Shown: positions 34,844-46,860 of the stretch, one piece after another
Position numbering within the stretch: the first letter of the stretch is position 1
Layout: each line of letters starts with the position of its first letter
Origin: Cryptomeria japonica
Lineage: Eukaryota > Streptophyta > Pinopsida > Cupressales > Cupressaceae
Length of the DNA: 64,000 nt
Assembly (NCBI RefSeq): GCF_030272615.1
Contig: NC_081409.1
Span: 24,820,406 to 24,884,405, forward strand
Direction: 5' to 3'
Notes under the pieces: generated by a model
Told to the model about the DNA's origin: nothing
Database searches by the model: none
Seen by the model: only the letters and a program-made list of their open reading frames with translations
Made by a program: the position numbers and the translations under genes

Positions 34844-37800
34844 GATTCAGGATGCTCACATCATATGACAGGAGACAAAGGTAAATTCTTGAACTTTCAA
34901 GAATACAATGGATGCTTAGTGAGATTTGGAGATGACAAGGCTTGTTTTATCAAAGGTAAGGGTATAATATCTCTTGATGGTAAGCATAACATTGACAATG
35001 TTTACTATGTTGAGGGATTAAAGCATAATATTTTGAGTGTTGGTCAATTACTTGAGAAAGGATTTCAGTTAAAATTCAAAAATGGAAAATGCAAAATCAT
35101 GAATAGAACTAGTTTGGAAATTGCAACCAGTAATTAGACTAGATGTAATATCTTTCATTTGAATAATAGTGAAAAGAAATGCTTAATTGCACATATTGAT
35201 GAAAGTTGGTTATGGCATAAGAGACTCAGTCATATAAAATTTGATTGCATGTTCAAAATCAGTACTATTAAGGCAGTTAGAGATCTACCTAAAATTGTCA
35301 AACCTCACAATATAGTATGTAAGGAATGTCAATTTGGAAAACAAGTTAGAGCTAGTTTCAAAAGTATTCCAGAAAAATCCAATAATGCTCTAGATTTAAT
35401 TCACACTTATTTATGTGGTCTGGATAGATATTTCATGCTAATCATTGATGACTATTCTAGAATGTGTTGGGTTACTTTTCTCAAAGAAAAATCAGAAGCA
35501 CTAGGAAAGTTCAAACCGTTCAAAGCAATGGTAGAAAATGAAACCGGTAAGAAAATCAAATGTCTAAGATCGGATCAAGGAGGAGAATTTACATCTAAGG
35601 AATTTAATGCATTCTGTGAAGTAAATGGAATCAGAAGACAGCTATCAACACCTCGGACACCACAACAAAATGGAGTTGTTGAAAGGAAAAACAAAACTAT
35701 CTTGGATGCAACAAGAAGTATGCTATCAGAAGCAAACCTACCACATGTATATTGGAGAGAGGTAGTCAGTACAATGATCTATACATTCAACAAAGTTCAC
35801 ATCAAAGGTGAAACTAGTAAGACCCCTCATGAATTATGGTTTGGTATTACTCCTACTCTTAAATATTTTAGAATTTTTGGAAGTAAATGTTATATCAGAA
35901 GAGATGAGTATATCGGAAAATTTGATTCTAAAAGTGATGAAGGAATATTTCTTGGTTATTCATCTAAGAGAAAGGCATATAGATGTTTTAAAAAAAGATT
36001 GCAGAAAATCGTTTAAAGTACAAATGTTAAGATTGATGAACAATTCAGATGAGCTTCAAGGTATATAGACTCTGAACTGGGAACAAAATTTTTGACAAAT
36101 GAACATACTTTGAATCCACTGGCACAAAATGAAGATCTAGTTACCCCGGTATCATCTGAGGATTCCACAGTAACTGAGGAACAACAACAAACAAAGACAC
36201 CCCAGTGTGTAAGACTGAATCATTCTGAAGATCAGATAATTGGAAACAAGTATAAAGGAGTTATGACAACAGGAAGATTAGCAAATGAAGAGGTATGTCT
36301 TATTTCTCAAATTGAACAATCATCAGTTAATGAGGCATGTGAAGATAAATTTTGGATTAAATCTATGGAAGAAGAATTAGAACAAATTGAGAAAAATAAC
36401 ACTTGGACATTAGTTCCCCGGCCTAAAGATAAAAATGTAATTGGAACCAAATGGGTATTCAAAAACAAACTTAATGAAGATGGCAAGGTTATCAGAAATA
36501 AAGCAAGACTAATGTGTAAGGGATATTCTCAGAAAGAAGGAATTGATTATAATGAAACCTTTGCACCGGTAGCTAGAATTGAGGCAGTCAGATTATTTTT
36601 GGCTTTTGCTGCACATAAGAACTACAAAGTATATCAAATGGATATTAAATTTGCATTTTTGAATGGAGATCTTGAAGAAGAAGTTTACATTGAACAACCT
36701 GATGGATTTTATTTGACAGATAACAAAGATATGGTTTGCAGGTTAAGAAAAGCTTTGTATGGATTGAAGCAAGCTCCAAGAGCTTGGTATGCAAGATTTG
36801 ATAAGTATCTTTTGAAGATTGTTTTTTATAAAGGTAATGCAGACAACAATTTATACTATAAAGTGACTAATGATGACATCCTAGTTATAAAAGTATTTGC
36901 TAATGATATAATCTTTGGAGGAGAAGATGGATTATGTAAAGAATTTTATATTAAAATGCAGCAAGAATTTGAAATGTCTATGATTGGAGAAATAAAATTA
37001 TTTTTAGGATTGCAGATTTCACAGACTGATAAAGGTATATTCTTGAGTCAATCCAAGTACTTAAAAGAGTTACTAAAGATATTTGGGATGGAGAACTCTA
37101 AACCGGTAAGCACACCTATTACCACAAATGACAAATTATCACTAAGGGATGAATCTACACCTATTAATCCAACTAGATACAAATCTATGATAGGAGGTTT
37201 ACTGTATTTGACACAAACCAAACCTGATATTATGAATGCAGTATGTATTGTTTCAAGATTTCAAAGTAATCCTAGAGAAAATAATGAATCGACACTAAAA
37301 AGGATTTTCCGGTACTTACAAGGTACTATAAATCTTGGATTATGGTATCCTAGAGATGAAAACTTTGAATTATGTGCATACACAGATGGAAATTGGGCAG
37401 GAGATGTGAATGATAGAAAAAGAACCACCGACAGAGCATTCTTTCTGGGAAACAGACTTGTTTCTTGGTTGAGTAAGAAACAAAGTTGTACATCTTTATC
37501 AACAGCAGAATCAGAATATGTTGCAGCAACAACTAACTATACACAGGTACTATGGCTCAAGCAAATGTTGAAAGACATAAAGGTGAAATGCAAGGAACCT
37601 ATTACTATCTATTGTGATAACACTGTAGCAATTGATATATCTAAGAATCTGGTATTACATTCCAAAACCAAACATGTTTCTATCAAACTGAATTTTCTAA
37701 GGAAAAATGTTGAAGCAAAGGAAATAAAATTGGTTTATGTGAATACTAAAGAGAAGATTGCAGATATCTTTACTAAACCTCTGCCTAAGGAGACTTTTGA

Positions 37801-37849
37801 ATATCTTAGAGATCAGCTTGGGGTCATACCCCCACCGGTAGAGACTTAG
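34844..37849 (+). pseudogene. Copia pol (protease, integrase, RT, RNase H)
   Basis: A single frame (frame 2) has internal stops at 35135 (TAG), 36014 (TAA) and 36047 (TGA). The protease has DSGCSHHMT at 34844. The pre-integrase zinc region follows (WHKRLSH, then CKECQFGK). The integrase has the second Asp (35573) and Glu (35681) of the DDE triad, but the first, normally in HTDLCGP, is Tyr (TAT at 35408). About nine residues after it are missing. RT has [10 protein letters not shown] (Asp 36641), but the YVDD box reads FAND (36896-36907). RNase H keeps its acidic residues (YTDGNW, TAESEY, CDNTVA). The end [11 protein letters not shown] is typical of Sirevirus-type copia. The enzymes would copy and integrate element DNA; as written, integrase and RT should be inactive. 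Confidence 0.9.
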
Positions 37850-37924
37850 GAAGTTGATGATTGTCATCAACCGACATAATTAACAGATAAATCTTTTATT
37901 TCAGCTTTGATGGGAAGCTACTTC

Positions 37925-38204
37925 TCAGGGGGAGTAGTTGGTATACTAAATTGATTGGTATTTTGTATATGAACTTGGCTTGGTTAGAACTTTGGCATTT
38001 GATGTCAAAGGGGGAGAGATTGATATGGAAAAACACAAGGAAAACACATGTTGCTCCCAGGGGGAGAGATTTTTGTTTGGGAGAGATTATTACTCTCTGT
38101 ATCTTGATTTCAGAGATTGTTGGTTTTTGGGTATTTGGCATTTCTGTTATGGCACTTTGATGGTTTTTTCACCTTGTGTTGCCATCAATGCCAAAGGGGG
38201 AGAC
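37925..38204 (+). other. Four polypurine-tract-like motifs
   Basis: (C/A)AGGGGGAG motifs lie at about 37927-37935, 38007-38015, 38059-38067 and 38193-38201, the last directly before the 3' LTR. The repetition is a Sirevirus hallmark and parallels the clusters at 4042-4215 and 24470-24790. Confidence 0.7.
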
Positions 38205-39263
38205 AGTTGGTATTTTGGTATGGTTTTGTCATTGATGTCAACACCTACTAAACACTTATCAACTCTGACACTTTGGAGAATCAACAACATTCACCGGCAA
38301 GCAAGTGACTCATGCACAGTCACCGGTATATGGTACACCAGCAAGATATAATGATCATTAGCACTTGGAATGATATGGAAAACACTTGGTTATGTTGAAG
38401 ACATTGTGTGGACACTTTGTCTTGGAGTTTTGTTTATTGGTACATTAATATTTGCATATTTTTTGTTACCAGCAAATAGGTCCAGGTTACACTGGCAAGT
38501 TTATCTTTTCTAGGTCAGCATGGCACACTATGGAGATGACTTATTATTGTTGTAAATGCATTAAGATGACATATTGAATTGGTTATTGCATCGGGTATTA
38601 ATTGATATGTAAATTAATTTTATTGTAATATCTTGTAGAGCCGACCTACTAAAATTGGTCTTAGGTTATGGTATAAATGTAAGATCTTATTTGTAAGATC
38701 ATTGTGTGGAATGCGAAAAAAAAAGATTGTGTGAAGGTATATGTGAGAATAAGAAGAGCTATACATGCAGACATCATTTGAAGATTGAAGGAAGGTTTTT
38801 GTAAAGACAATCAGAACTACACCAATACTAAATCCAGCATATGAAGATGCTAATTTTAGCAGTACATTCTTATTGGATTTAACCATCCAATTATAGTCAG
38901 TGTGACTCCCATTTTGTGATTCAGCAATGAGCTCTAGGTGCTTGGCCTTTCTGCATGTGCAGACCCCATTTATGTACACTTACTATCTGCAGTAGTATCA
39001 TCTGATTGTGGGTAAGGTTTCCCACCGTGGTTTTTCTCCTTACAGGGTTTCCACATACAAATATTGGTGTTATGTGTTGTGGATGACTTTGTCTTTATGT
39101 TTCATGCACTAATCCTTACCGGTATAGCAATTAACTGTTAAAATTGTCTACCAGCATATTGAACTGGTTTACCGGTATTAAGCATTAAGTTGGTTAAGTT
39201 TTTTTTGGTTATTTGACAACTAATTCACCCCCTCACCCTCTCAGTTGTCTCCGAGACCTAACA
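38205..39263 (+). repeat. 3' LTR of the copia element
   Basis: This 1,059-bp partner of 32607-33663 has its first base mutated (AGTTGGTATTTT instead of TGTTGG). It ends GAGACCTAACA. Confidence 0.9.
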
Positions 39264-39800
39264 TGAGGTATTGAAACTATTAGTTCACTTCTCTACCATA
39301 ACTTTTTTAAGGCAAAGGAGTGCATACATAGTACTTATTACTCATAAGCATGTATGGGGTACTATTCCCATTATTCGTTACCCTGTGATAACATTTTTTA
39401 GGCTTTTTAGTGCGTACGTGCTACTTATCAATCCAGAATGGGAAAAAAGAATACCATTGGGCTTGTCAACATTTTATGGTCTAATAGCACATGCATGGTT
39501 TATAGACATAGTTTTAGTTGCCCAAGAGCCTCAACAGCCTCAAAATAATTTTTTGAGGTCGTTGAAGGCCCCACTAGAATTGTGTTTGCACTTCTATCAC
39601 TGTTGTATACATAAAAGTAAGTGAATTTTTTGTTTTTGTATGATTTCAAATGATTGAATTTTTTTTTTTATTAGTTTTTTGTTTTTGCATGGTTTTGAAT
39701 GATTGAATTGTGATTGTTTAATAGTTTGATTCCAAAAAATAGTGATAAGATACATATTTATGGTTATTTGTTTATTTATGAACTTTTCTTTACATATATA
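39264..39800 (+). other. Transposon sequence upstream of the transposase gene
   Basis: No gene is visible. It contains AGTGCGTACGTGCTAC (39409-39424), related to the subterminal motifs. Its last part (about 39570-39640, CACTTCTATCAC, then AAAAGTAAGTGAATTT) resembles 31205-31235, so the left arm may contain an internal duplication. Confidence 0.45.
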
Positions 39801-40829
39801 TGTTGTTATTTTGGTATGGTTTTGTCATTGATGTCAACACCTACTGAAACACTAGCACTTTGAAGATTCCAGCAACATTCACCAGCAAGCAAGTAACTAT
39901 TGCACAGTTACTGGTATATGGTTCACCGGCAGGATATAATTTTCACCGGCACTTGGAATGATATGGAAGACACTTGGTAATGTCAAAGACATCGTGTGGA
40001 CACTTTGTTTTGAAGAATTAATCATTGGTATATTCATATTTGCATATTTGTTTTACCAGCGCTATAGAAATGAGTTATTATTGTTGTAAATGCATTAAGC
40101 CGACATGTTCAAACGATTATTGCATTAGATATTATATTACTTGTAAAATATTTTTATTGTAATATCTTGTAGAACTGACCTACTAAAATTGGTCTTAGGG
40201 TATGGTATAAATGTAAGATCTTATTTGTAAGATCGAATGTGGAATGCGAAGAAGAATTGTGAGAAGGTATATGCGAAATTAAGCAGAGGTATACACGAAG
40301 ACATAATTTGAAGGTGAAGCTAGGTTTTTGTAGAAGCATATCAGTATTACACCGGTACTGAATCCAACATATGAAGATGCTATTTTGTACAGTACATTCT
40401 TATTGGATTTAACCATCCAACTGTAGTCAGTGTGACTCCCATTTTTTGATTGAGCAGTGCGCTATAGGTTGTTGGCCTTTCTGCATGTGCAGACCTCATT
40501 TATGTACACTTACTATCTGTAGTAGTATCATCTGATTGTGGGTAAGGTTTTCCACCATGGTTTTTCCCCTTATAGGGTTTCCACATACAAATATTGGTGT
40601 TATGTGTTGTGGATGACTTTATGTTTATGTTTCATGCATTAATCTTTACCGGTATAGCAATTTACTATTAACACTATCTACTGGCATACTTAACTAGTTT
40701 ACCGGTATTAAGAATTAAGTTGGTTAATTGATTTTTGGTTTGAATTTGTTAGGCAACTGATTCACCCCCCACCCCACCCCCCCCCCCCCCCCCCCCCCCC
40801 CGCCCTCTCAGTTGTCTCTGAGACCAACA
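39801..40829 (+). repeat. Solo LTR of the same copia family
   Basis: It starts TGTTGTTATTTTGG, ends GAGACCAACA, and is flanked by a perfect 5-bp duplication ATATA (39796-39800 and 40830-40834). It is homologous along its length to the LTRs at 32607 and 38205, with a poly-C run expanded to over 30 bases (40766-40801, broken by a few A). An exact TSD around a single LTR indicates recombination between the two LTRs of a former full-length copy. Confidence 0.92.
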
Positions 40830-40871
40830 ATATATGTAATATGATTCTATTTAGGTCAACCGATATCAGCC

Positions 40872-42813
40872 ATGGGAAAGAACAAATGAGGAACGATGGA
40901 ACAACGAGAGGCTCAAAAGGAAAGACAAAGGCAACATATGAAGAAATTGTGTGACATAAGAAAAATGGGAGAAGAAGGTATGTCATCCTCAACATCTCAA
41001 TTCAATTTACCAAACGAATATAATGCACCTAATGTAATTGAAGAAGAAACATTTGATAATTTACTGTTTAAACCTAATGCAATTGAAGAAGAAACATTTG
41101 ATAATTTACCGTTTGAACCTAATGCAATTGAAGAAGATACCACATTGAATAATCAATTAAATGATGAACATATTACACCTTCTCTACTTGATGATTGAAT
41201 GTACATAATGCACCAATGTTAACACCTCCTAGAATCATTCGTAGGAAACCAAAGTATCTAATTGACATTGATGAGAATATATTGAAGTCAATGCCCAATA
41301 AAATGAATGAATGGACTTGTAGGAGAATGGTTAAAAGAATATGGAAAAACTATTTTAAAAACTTAAATCAAACCGCAAGATGTCAATTAATTGTTCAAAT
41401 GATTAAAAATTTGAATTTTAGAGAGACAATGAAAATTCTAGGCCTAAGATCATCTGAAAGTAATTGTGAAACTATTGTCAGAAATCTATTTGATGCATAT
41501 CAATCTATTGGTTCAAAATCATGTAGTACATTAAGTAAAACATTAAAGAGGCGGGAACAAATAGAGGAACCTAACAATAATTCTCTTTGGGCATTCTCGG
41601 GTAGACTACCACGCAAAGACAAGGTTGTTGTTGATGCACTAAATTTTATGAAAGATTCCTTCAAAAGTTTCCTCAAATAAAAATTTCTCAAAGATTTTTT
41701 GAAATGGAAAAACCTTTTTATATTAAGATTAATAATGTACGCACCACATGTTGTTGTAGAATGCATATTGAATTTTCCATGCATTATGATATTTTTCATC
41801 ATATATGTTCTACTTTGCACACTAACGATGTTTTGCAGGAATGTAATATACAAGCAGCTCCTAAGTCGACAAGAGAATTTATTTCAAGTGTGCTATGTAA
41901 TAGACATGATGGTTGCATTTATTATAAGATGTCTTGTTTGGAAGTTTCTTGTACTAATTGTGGTGGTTTGCAACGTTTACCAAGATGCATACATTTGGAG
42001 AGCACACATAAAATTGGTATGAAACTAGTTTCTTTCGAAAAATACAAGATAGTCACATATGGAGTTAAAGATGAAAAATATTTGAAGAGATGTGAGCTAG
42101 TGAAAAATGATATATGTGTAGCTCAATTTATGAAAATGTTTCAAGAGAAACTAGTTTATGAGTACATAATGCATACACATAGGGCTCAATGGTTAGATGA
42201 GCAATTCAAGTTATGTAAGGACACATTTCCTCTTGGCCCCATTGTCTCTATCGTTGATTTCACTGAAAATTATACACTACAACCTCAAAATGAAGTGCAA
42301 TCCATGTATTATCACTCTACACAAGTTTCTATTTTTGTACACGTAGCATTCATGCATGCAGATGATAGCATAGAGGAGGATAGAAAGGTTGTAATAGAGT
42401 ATCACTTCTACATAAGTGATGACCATACTTATTCATTGAAGTTTGTACAAGGATGCTTTAAAGTTTTCTATGATAGTTTAAGGGAAAGAAACATATGATA
42501 CAACTAACACTTAATATGGTCAGATAATTCCACTGCACAATTCAAGAATGCAAGGATGTTTTATTGGTTGACAAGGATGCAAGTGACAAGCGGTGTACAA
42601 CTTTCTTGGAATTTCACTAAGGCTGGACATGGTAAGGGAGAGCACGATGGTGCAGGAGCATGTGTGAAAAGAGCCCTAGCCAAGGAAGAATTGAAGTATG
42701 AAGATGGTGTTGAGCTAGTAGATGCAGAAACAATTGTGCGATGGTGTAAGTCTATGATGGGTCTAGGTAATTTAGGTACGTCATTGGTTCGTAGATATTT
42801 CTGGATGGTGTAA
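40872..42813 (+). pseudogene. DDE-type transposase of the host DNA transposon, degenerate
   Basis: The first frame (ATG 40872, in-frame TGA 40887) is basic, then acidic, with a 15-residue repeat EEETFDNLPFEPNAI (about 41042-41140). It shifts to frame 2 near 41195 (RRMVKRIWKNYFKN region) and to frame 1 near 41690. The last part has a Cys/His-rich segment (TCCCRMH, then SCTNCGGLQRLPRC). A catalytic-core-like series follows: VDFTENY (Asp 42256), ISDDHTY (42412-42432), WSDNSTAQFKN (Asp 42523) and GHGKGEHDGAGA. Stops at 42496 and 42505 interrupt it. This order of motifs is that of a cut-and-paste transposase in which Asp/Glu residues coordinate metal. I do not recognise the superfamily with certainty. 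Two frameshifts and three internal stops make it inactive. Confidence 0.7.
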
Positions 42814-43345
42814 GTCTATGATTGTGCGATGGTGTAAGTCTACGATGGCACTTTGGGATGCACGATAGGGGCATGCCTAGCGTAAACCTACCCACCCGAA
42901 CATGCTCGTGACATCGGTTTGTGCACACGACAAACCAAATCAATTCTAGCCAATCTTGCAACTTTGCATTGCATGCAACTGACAATTTTTGGAGCAGGCA
43001 AAAAAATGCTACCAATTGAAAATGGCTCTGACTCATCAAAAACTGAGATAGGCCATTGTAGAGGAGCCTCATGCGACCCCACAGGATCAAACGGATTGAC
43101 CATATGTGTCCTGGATTTGAAGAAACAAGTCGTAAATGTTTGACAATTTTTTGGACTCAGGGCAAATGAGAGATTGCACCGGTACAATATGACTCTCAGG
43201 ATGCACGACAAGGGCATTCCTAGGAAAAACCTGCCCACCCGAATGTGCTTGCGATGTCAGTTTGTGTACATGACAAACAAAATTTGACCATTGCGAGCGT
43301 GAGGGTGCTCTCACACCAAACACATTGTTCTTTATATTCATATTG
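42814..43345. repeat. Imperfect tandem duplication downstream of the transposase
   Basis: Two copies of a roughly 95-nt phrase lie about 336 nt apart. 42867-42960 and 43203-43293 share GGGATGCACGA-type starts, CCTACCCACCCGAA / CCTGCCCACCCGAA, TTTGTG and ACGACAAAC / ATGACAAAC. Immediately before, GATGGTGTAAGTCTA is repeated three times (about 42742, 42806, 42829). No gene is seen. Confidence 0.6.
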
Positions 43346-43825
43346 TCAATTTTTGTTGTTTATATTCATATTGTTAATTACATATGCAAATATTCATTTA
43401 AATTTATAAAAGGGCAGCCACCAAATACAACGAATACACAATAATGAATTGAATACAAGGATTTTTGTAGGGCTAATTCAACATTTTAGAAATTTTATCA
43501 AATCATATTCCACGATTGCAATGTTTTATATCATATATTTTTGTTGTTTATATTCATATTGTTGATTACATATGCAAATATTCATTTAAATTTATAAAAG
43601 AACAACCACAAAATACAATGAATATAAAATAATGAACTCATTACACATTTATTGGATCCAATATCGATATTTATATACATAAAAAAAGGCATGTCTTCCA
43701 AGTCAATACAAGTATTACAAAAATGTGGCATATGCCATGTCCAAATCGATATACAATAAAAATATAGAATATATCTACATGTATTGGTCATTCTATGACA
43801 AAACCTAACACTATATGATCCTAAA
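43346..43825. repeat. Direct duplication of about 110 nt, then non-coding
   Basis: About 43353-43455 and 43540-43640 share TTGTTGTTTATATTCATATTG and ACATATGCAAATATTCATTT. The remainder is AT-rich, lying 3' of both convergent transposon genes. Confidence 0.55.
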
Positions 43826-44201
43826 CTTGTGGTGGATCATCAAAATCAAGCCTCTTCGGCATAGTACGTGGCTCTGTAGATGGCTACAAAACCACATTTC
43901 AAAAGCCAAGTTAGAATTCTTTTGTAGAAAATAGTTCACAATTATCAACATAACTATGTATTTAACTTTAATTCCTTAACAATTGAAATGTAGATTACCT
44001 CATTGGCTGATCCAGGAGCTAATGTCTTTGCTCTCCTCTCCTTGTCACTCTTAGGAGTTTTCTTGAAGACATACTTAAATGGATCCACGTTATGGTCGTA
44101 CCGCAAAGGAGTCTATTGTAGATTAAATGTACAATTAATACAATGTACTAACATAAATATATCAAAAACACTTAAAAGCTATAATATAGAGAACAATGAT
44201 G

Positions 44202-44264
44202 TACCTGTGCCTAAGATGCTTCTCCAATGGACTGAGGATGGCTCACCATCGATGTAGAAACTGT
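44202..44264 (-). pseudogene. Duplicated exon, copy 2 (GEPSS/HWRSI)
   Basis: The minus strand reads FYIDGEPSSVHWRSILGTG followed by a GTACAT donor. It closely resembles the exon at 54270-54335 on the far side of G2. Confidence 0.6.
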
Positions 44265-44315
44265 TGCTATTACTTATACAAAAAATGTACAAAGATTAAA
44301 TACAATTAATATAAT

Positions 44316-45572
44316 TGTAGATAGGAAATGTGGAAATCATCACAAGCAATAGCAAATTGGACTAGTTCAATCATGAAAACTAAAATGCAGTGATAACAAT
44401 CCTAAAACCATTCAATGAAAACATGAAGACAAGACATTCTAAATGAAATCTAAGCAAACCAAATGCAGATGACTCCTTCATGTGGCTCCATTGTCCTTCT
44501 TTCTCCTTCAAATTGCTTTGTTTTGTGGATCTCACCTACAAGTTCATACGCATGAGATGAAAGCAAGATTGACAAGATAGCATGACAGCATAAGGGTACT
44601 AGAATCGTGATTGATTCGGCCTTTTGATTGAAGAAATTCATCCAATTTATAGAATTTGGAGAGAGATGAGACAAGAGTTCAATGGATGAGATCGATTCAA
44701 TCTGATGGTCGACATCGCATGCAAAGGGGAGTCTCTTGGGAAATTGCCATTTTGATGGCAAGTGGAAGATGAGTTAGAAGGACAATTCCATTTTCGACAC
44801 TTGGTCGAAAATGGAAACTTTGCCTTTGAGAGAGGAGACAAGTGATTCACTTTTTAGAAAGTAAATCACTTAAGTGAAGACATTTGAGTGAGGTGGAAAT
44901 TAATAATTAATAATTATTAATTTCACTCATAAAATCAAATTAGCCAATTAATATTAAAAAAAAATTAATTGTGACATGGACAAAAATATGGTGAATAAAT
45001 AAATATATATTTATTTATTCAAAAAGGGACATGTTAGTAAGAAAGGGGATTAATTAATTATTTAATTAATTAACCTAGGGGAAATGATTTGAATAAAATT
45101 AAGATACCAACCCTAATGATGAATTAAGTCCCAATAGTGATGATTGATTGGCTAATAATTGATGAAAATTAATGACAATTGACTGAATTTGACAACAAAA
45201 TAGGACACAGGATCGAAAAAGACCCAAAATTGATAATAATTTTGATAAGAGACTGATAAGATTGATTGATAATGACTTGATAATATTAATTGATATTGAG
45301 GTTGATAATTAATGACTGATTAATTATCAACAAAGAGGGAATTAAGTCTAATTATCAAGATGATACCAATTCAAATGATTTAAAAAATGCCAATTATAAT
45401 GATTTAGGACCAAATGTGATTGAACGAGATTGATGAGGGTTGGATTTGAAATGAATTGAAACCAGAGGAATGACACAATGCCAACATATGATGAAAATCA
45501 AATGTTACATAGAAGACATGCTAAGAATTAGGTTAGCAATGTAAGAGTGATGACCAATTTTGAATGACTACA
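44316..45572 (-). repeat. G2 3' LTR
   Basis: This 1,257-bp LTR has a minus-strand TATA box (TATAAATT) intact at 44644-44651. It is followed on the left side of the TATA (downstream) by about 330 bp to the LTR end. Confidence 0.9.
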
Positions 45573-45582
45573 TTTTGCCCCT

Positions 45583-45618
45583 CTTTGAGACAATGTGATT
45601 ATGAGCATTGTTTCAAAG
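45583..45618 (+). other. Conserved 14-bp hairpin beside the G2 3' LTR
   Basis: 45583-45596 (CTTTGAGACAATGT) pairs with 45605-45618 (GCATTGTTTCAAAG) over 14 bp, with G-T wobbles at pairs 7 and 14. It covaries with the G1 and G3 copies. Confidence 0.75.
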
Positions 45619-46599
45619 AATAATTAAGAAGATCATGCCTCAGTAGATTGAGGGACGGAGGTGGGTGCCCCCTCGAGAGATTTTTTATGTATGAAAGGAA
45701 TGAATGATCTCTCAAAAAGAAGAGAAGAAATGTTAGAAAGTGACAATATGATGAAAGAGAAGAATACTTAATTGATTAGAGATAAAGAGTTGAATGAATG
45801 ATGCTGATACTAAACCAAGATGACTGCAAGGACTGACAGAAGAAATGTTAGTAAGAGGAAACTAGATGGAGAAATGTTAATGATGAAGAAAAATCTTGCT
45901 TTCACAAATGCACAAAGAGTAGGTGAGAACCTTTATTTGATATGGCAAAATGGATGCAGCGCACCATGGCAAATGAAGGCCAAGGACAATAATGCATTCC
46001 CTTTGCATATGTTAGACATGTCACTGACAAGGAATGTTCCAAGCATCCTAAGACATAATTGTCCCAGAATTTGATGAAACACCCCGCAGACAGAAATCAA
46101 AACAATGACGATCATGAGCCATCCCGACCACTCTAAATCACTTGGTGACATCATCAAGAAACATAGGATCATGATCAAAGATAAATCAATAAATGATAAG
46201 ACTCGCTAATTCCAACAAGTCAAACAAACATCTTGATCTTCATTGTCAAAAGTTGAAAGTGTTGATAAGACGATCATGTTGTCTGGTTTCAGGATATGCG
46301 GTACCCCGTCTAAGACAAGACACAGTCTGGTTTCGAGTATACCACACCCTATATAAGACCCATGATAATATTGACAAGGACCAAATGATATTGATGTTGA
46401 TGTTCGAGTGATATGACAATGTTGATTAGTTTGAATGCTTGGTTGAACAGTTCATCTGTGAATTCGTGATTTCATTAAAGCACAATGTTTGAAGCAAGTG
46501 TCGTTGGAGGTATGCTTAGCGATCTGTCTAAGCACAAAGAGGAATTTTTTTTTTTTGTTTTGCTTTTCGAGTGTGTACAATTTTTTTGTGTTCACTTTT

Positions 46600-46860
46600 T
46601 TTTGCAGGACTTTATTTGACTTTTTAGGGATTTTGTTTCAAGACATTATTTGATTTTTTATTTTTTTTTGGATTTATTTCAGAACATTATTTGATTTTTT
46701 TGGATTTTTTCAGGACATTATTTGATTTTTTGGGATTTTTTCAGGACATTATTTGATTTTTAGGGTTTTTTTTCAGGACATTATTTGATTTTTAGGGATT
46801 TTTTTCAGGATATTTTTCAATTTTTATGATTTTTTTTAGGACATTTTTCAATTTTTATGA
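46600..46860. repeat. CAGGACATTATTTGATTT tandem-like repeats in G2
   Basis: About six copies of a 35-45-nt unit, CAGGACATTATTTGATTTTT plus T-rich filler, decay toward the right end (AGGATATTTTTCAATTTTTATG). This looks like slippage amplification of a T-rich segment. Confidence 0.65.

Larger units (their letters stand above)
32607..39263 (+). mobile_element. Near-complete copia (Sirevirus-like) retrotransposon
   Basis: Two LTRs (32607-33663 and 38205-39263), an initiator-Met primer site, a gag-pol frame in the order gag, protease, integrase, RT, RNase H, and repeated polypurine motifs define it. The flanks are CAAGG and TGAGG, an imperfect duplication (3 of 5; both differences are transitions). 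The LTRs differ by roughly 6-7% over the first 480 nt counted by eye. The element is 6.66 kb and sits in the left arm of the DNA transposon. Multiple coding lesions make it non-autonomous now. Confidence 0.9.
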
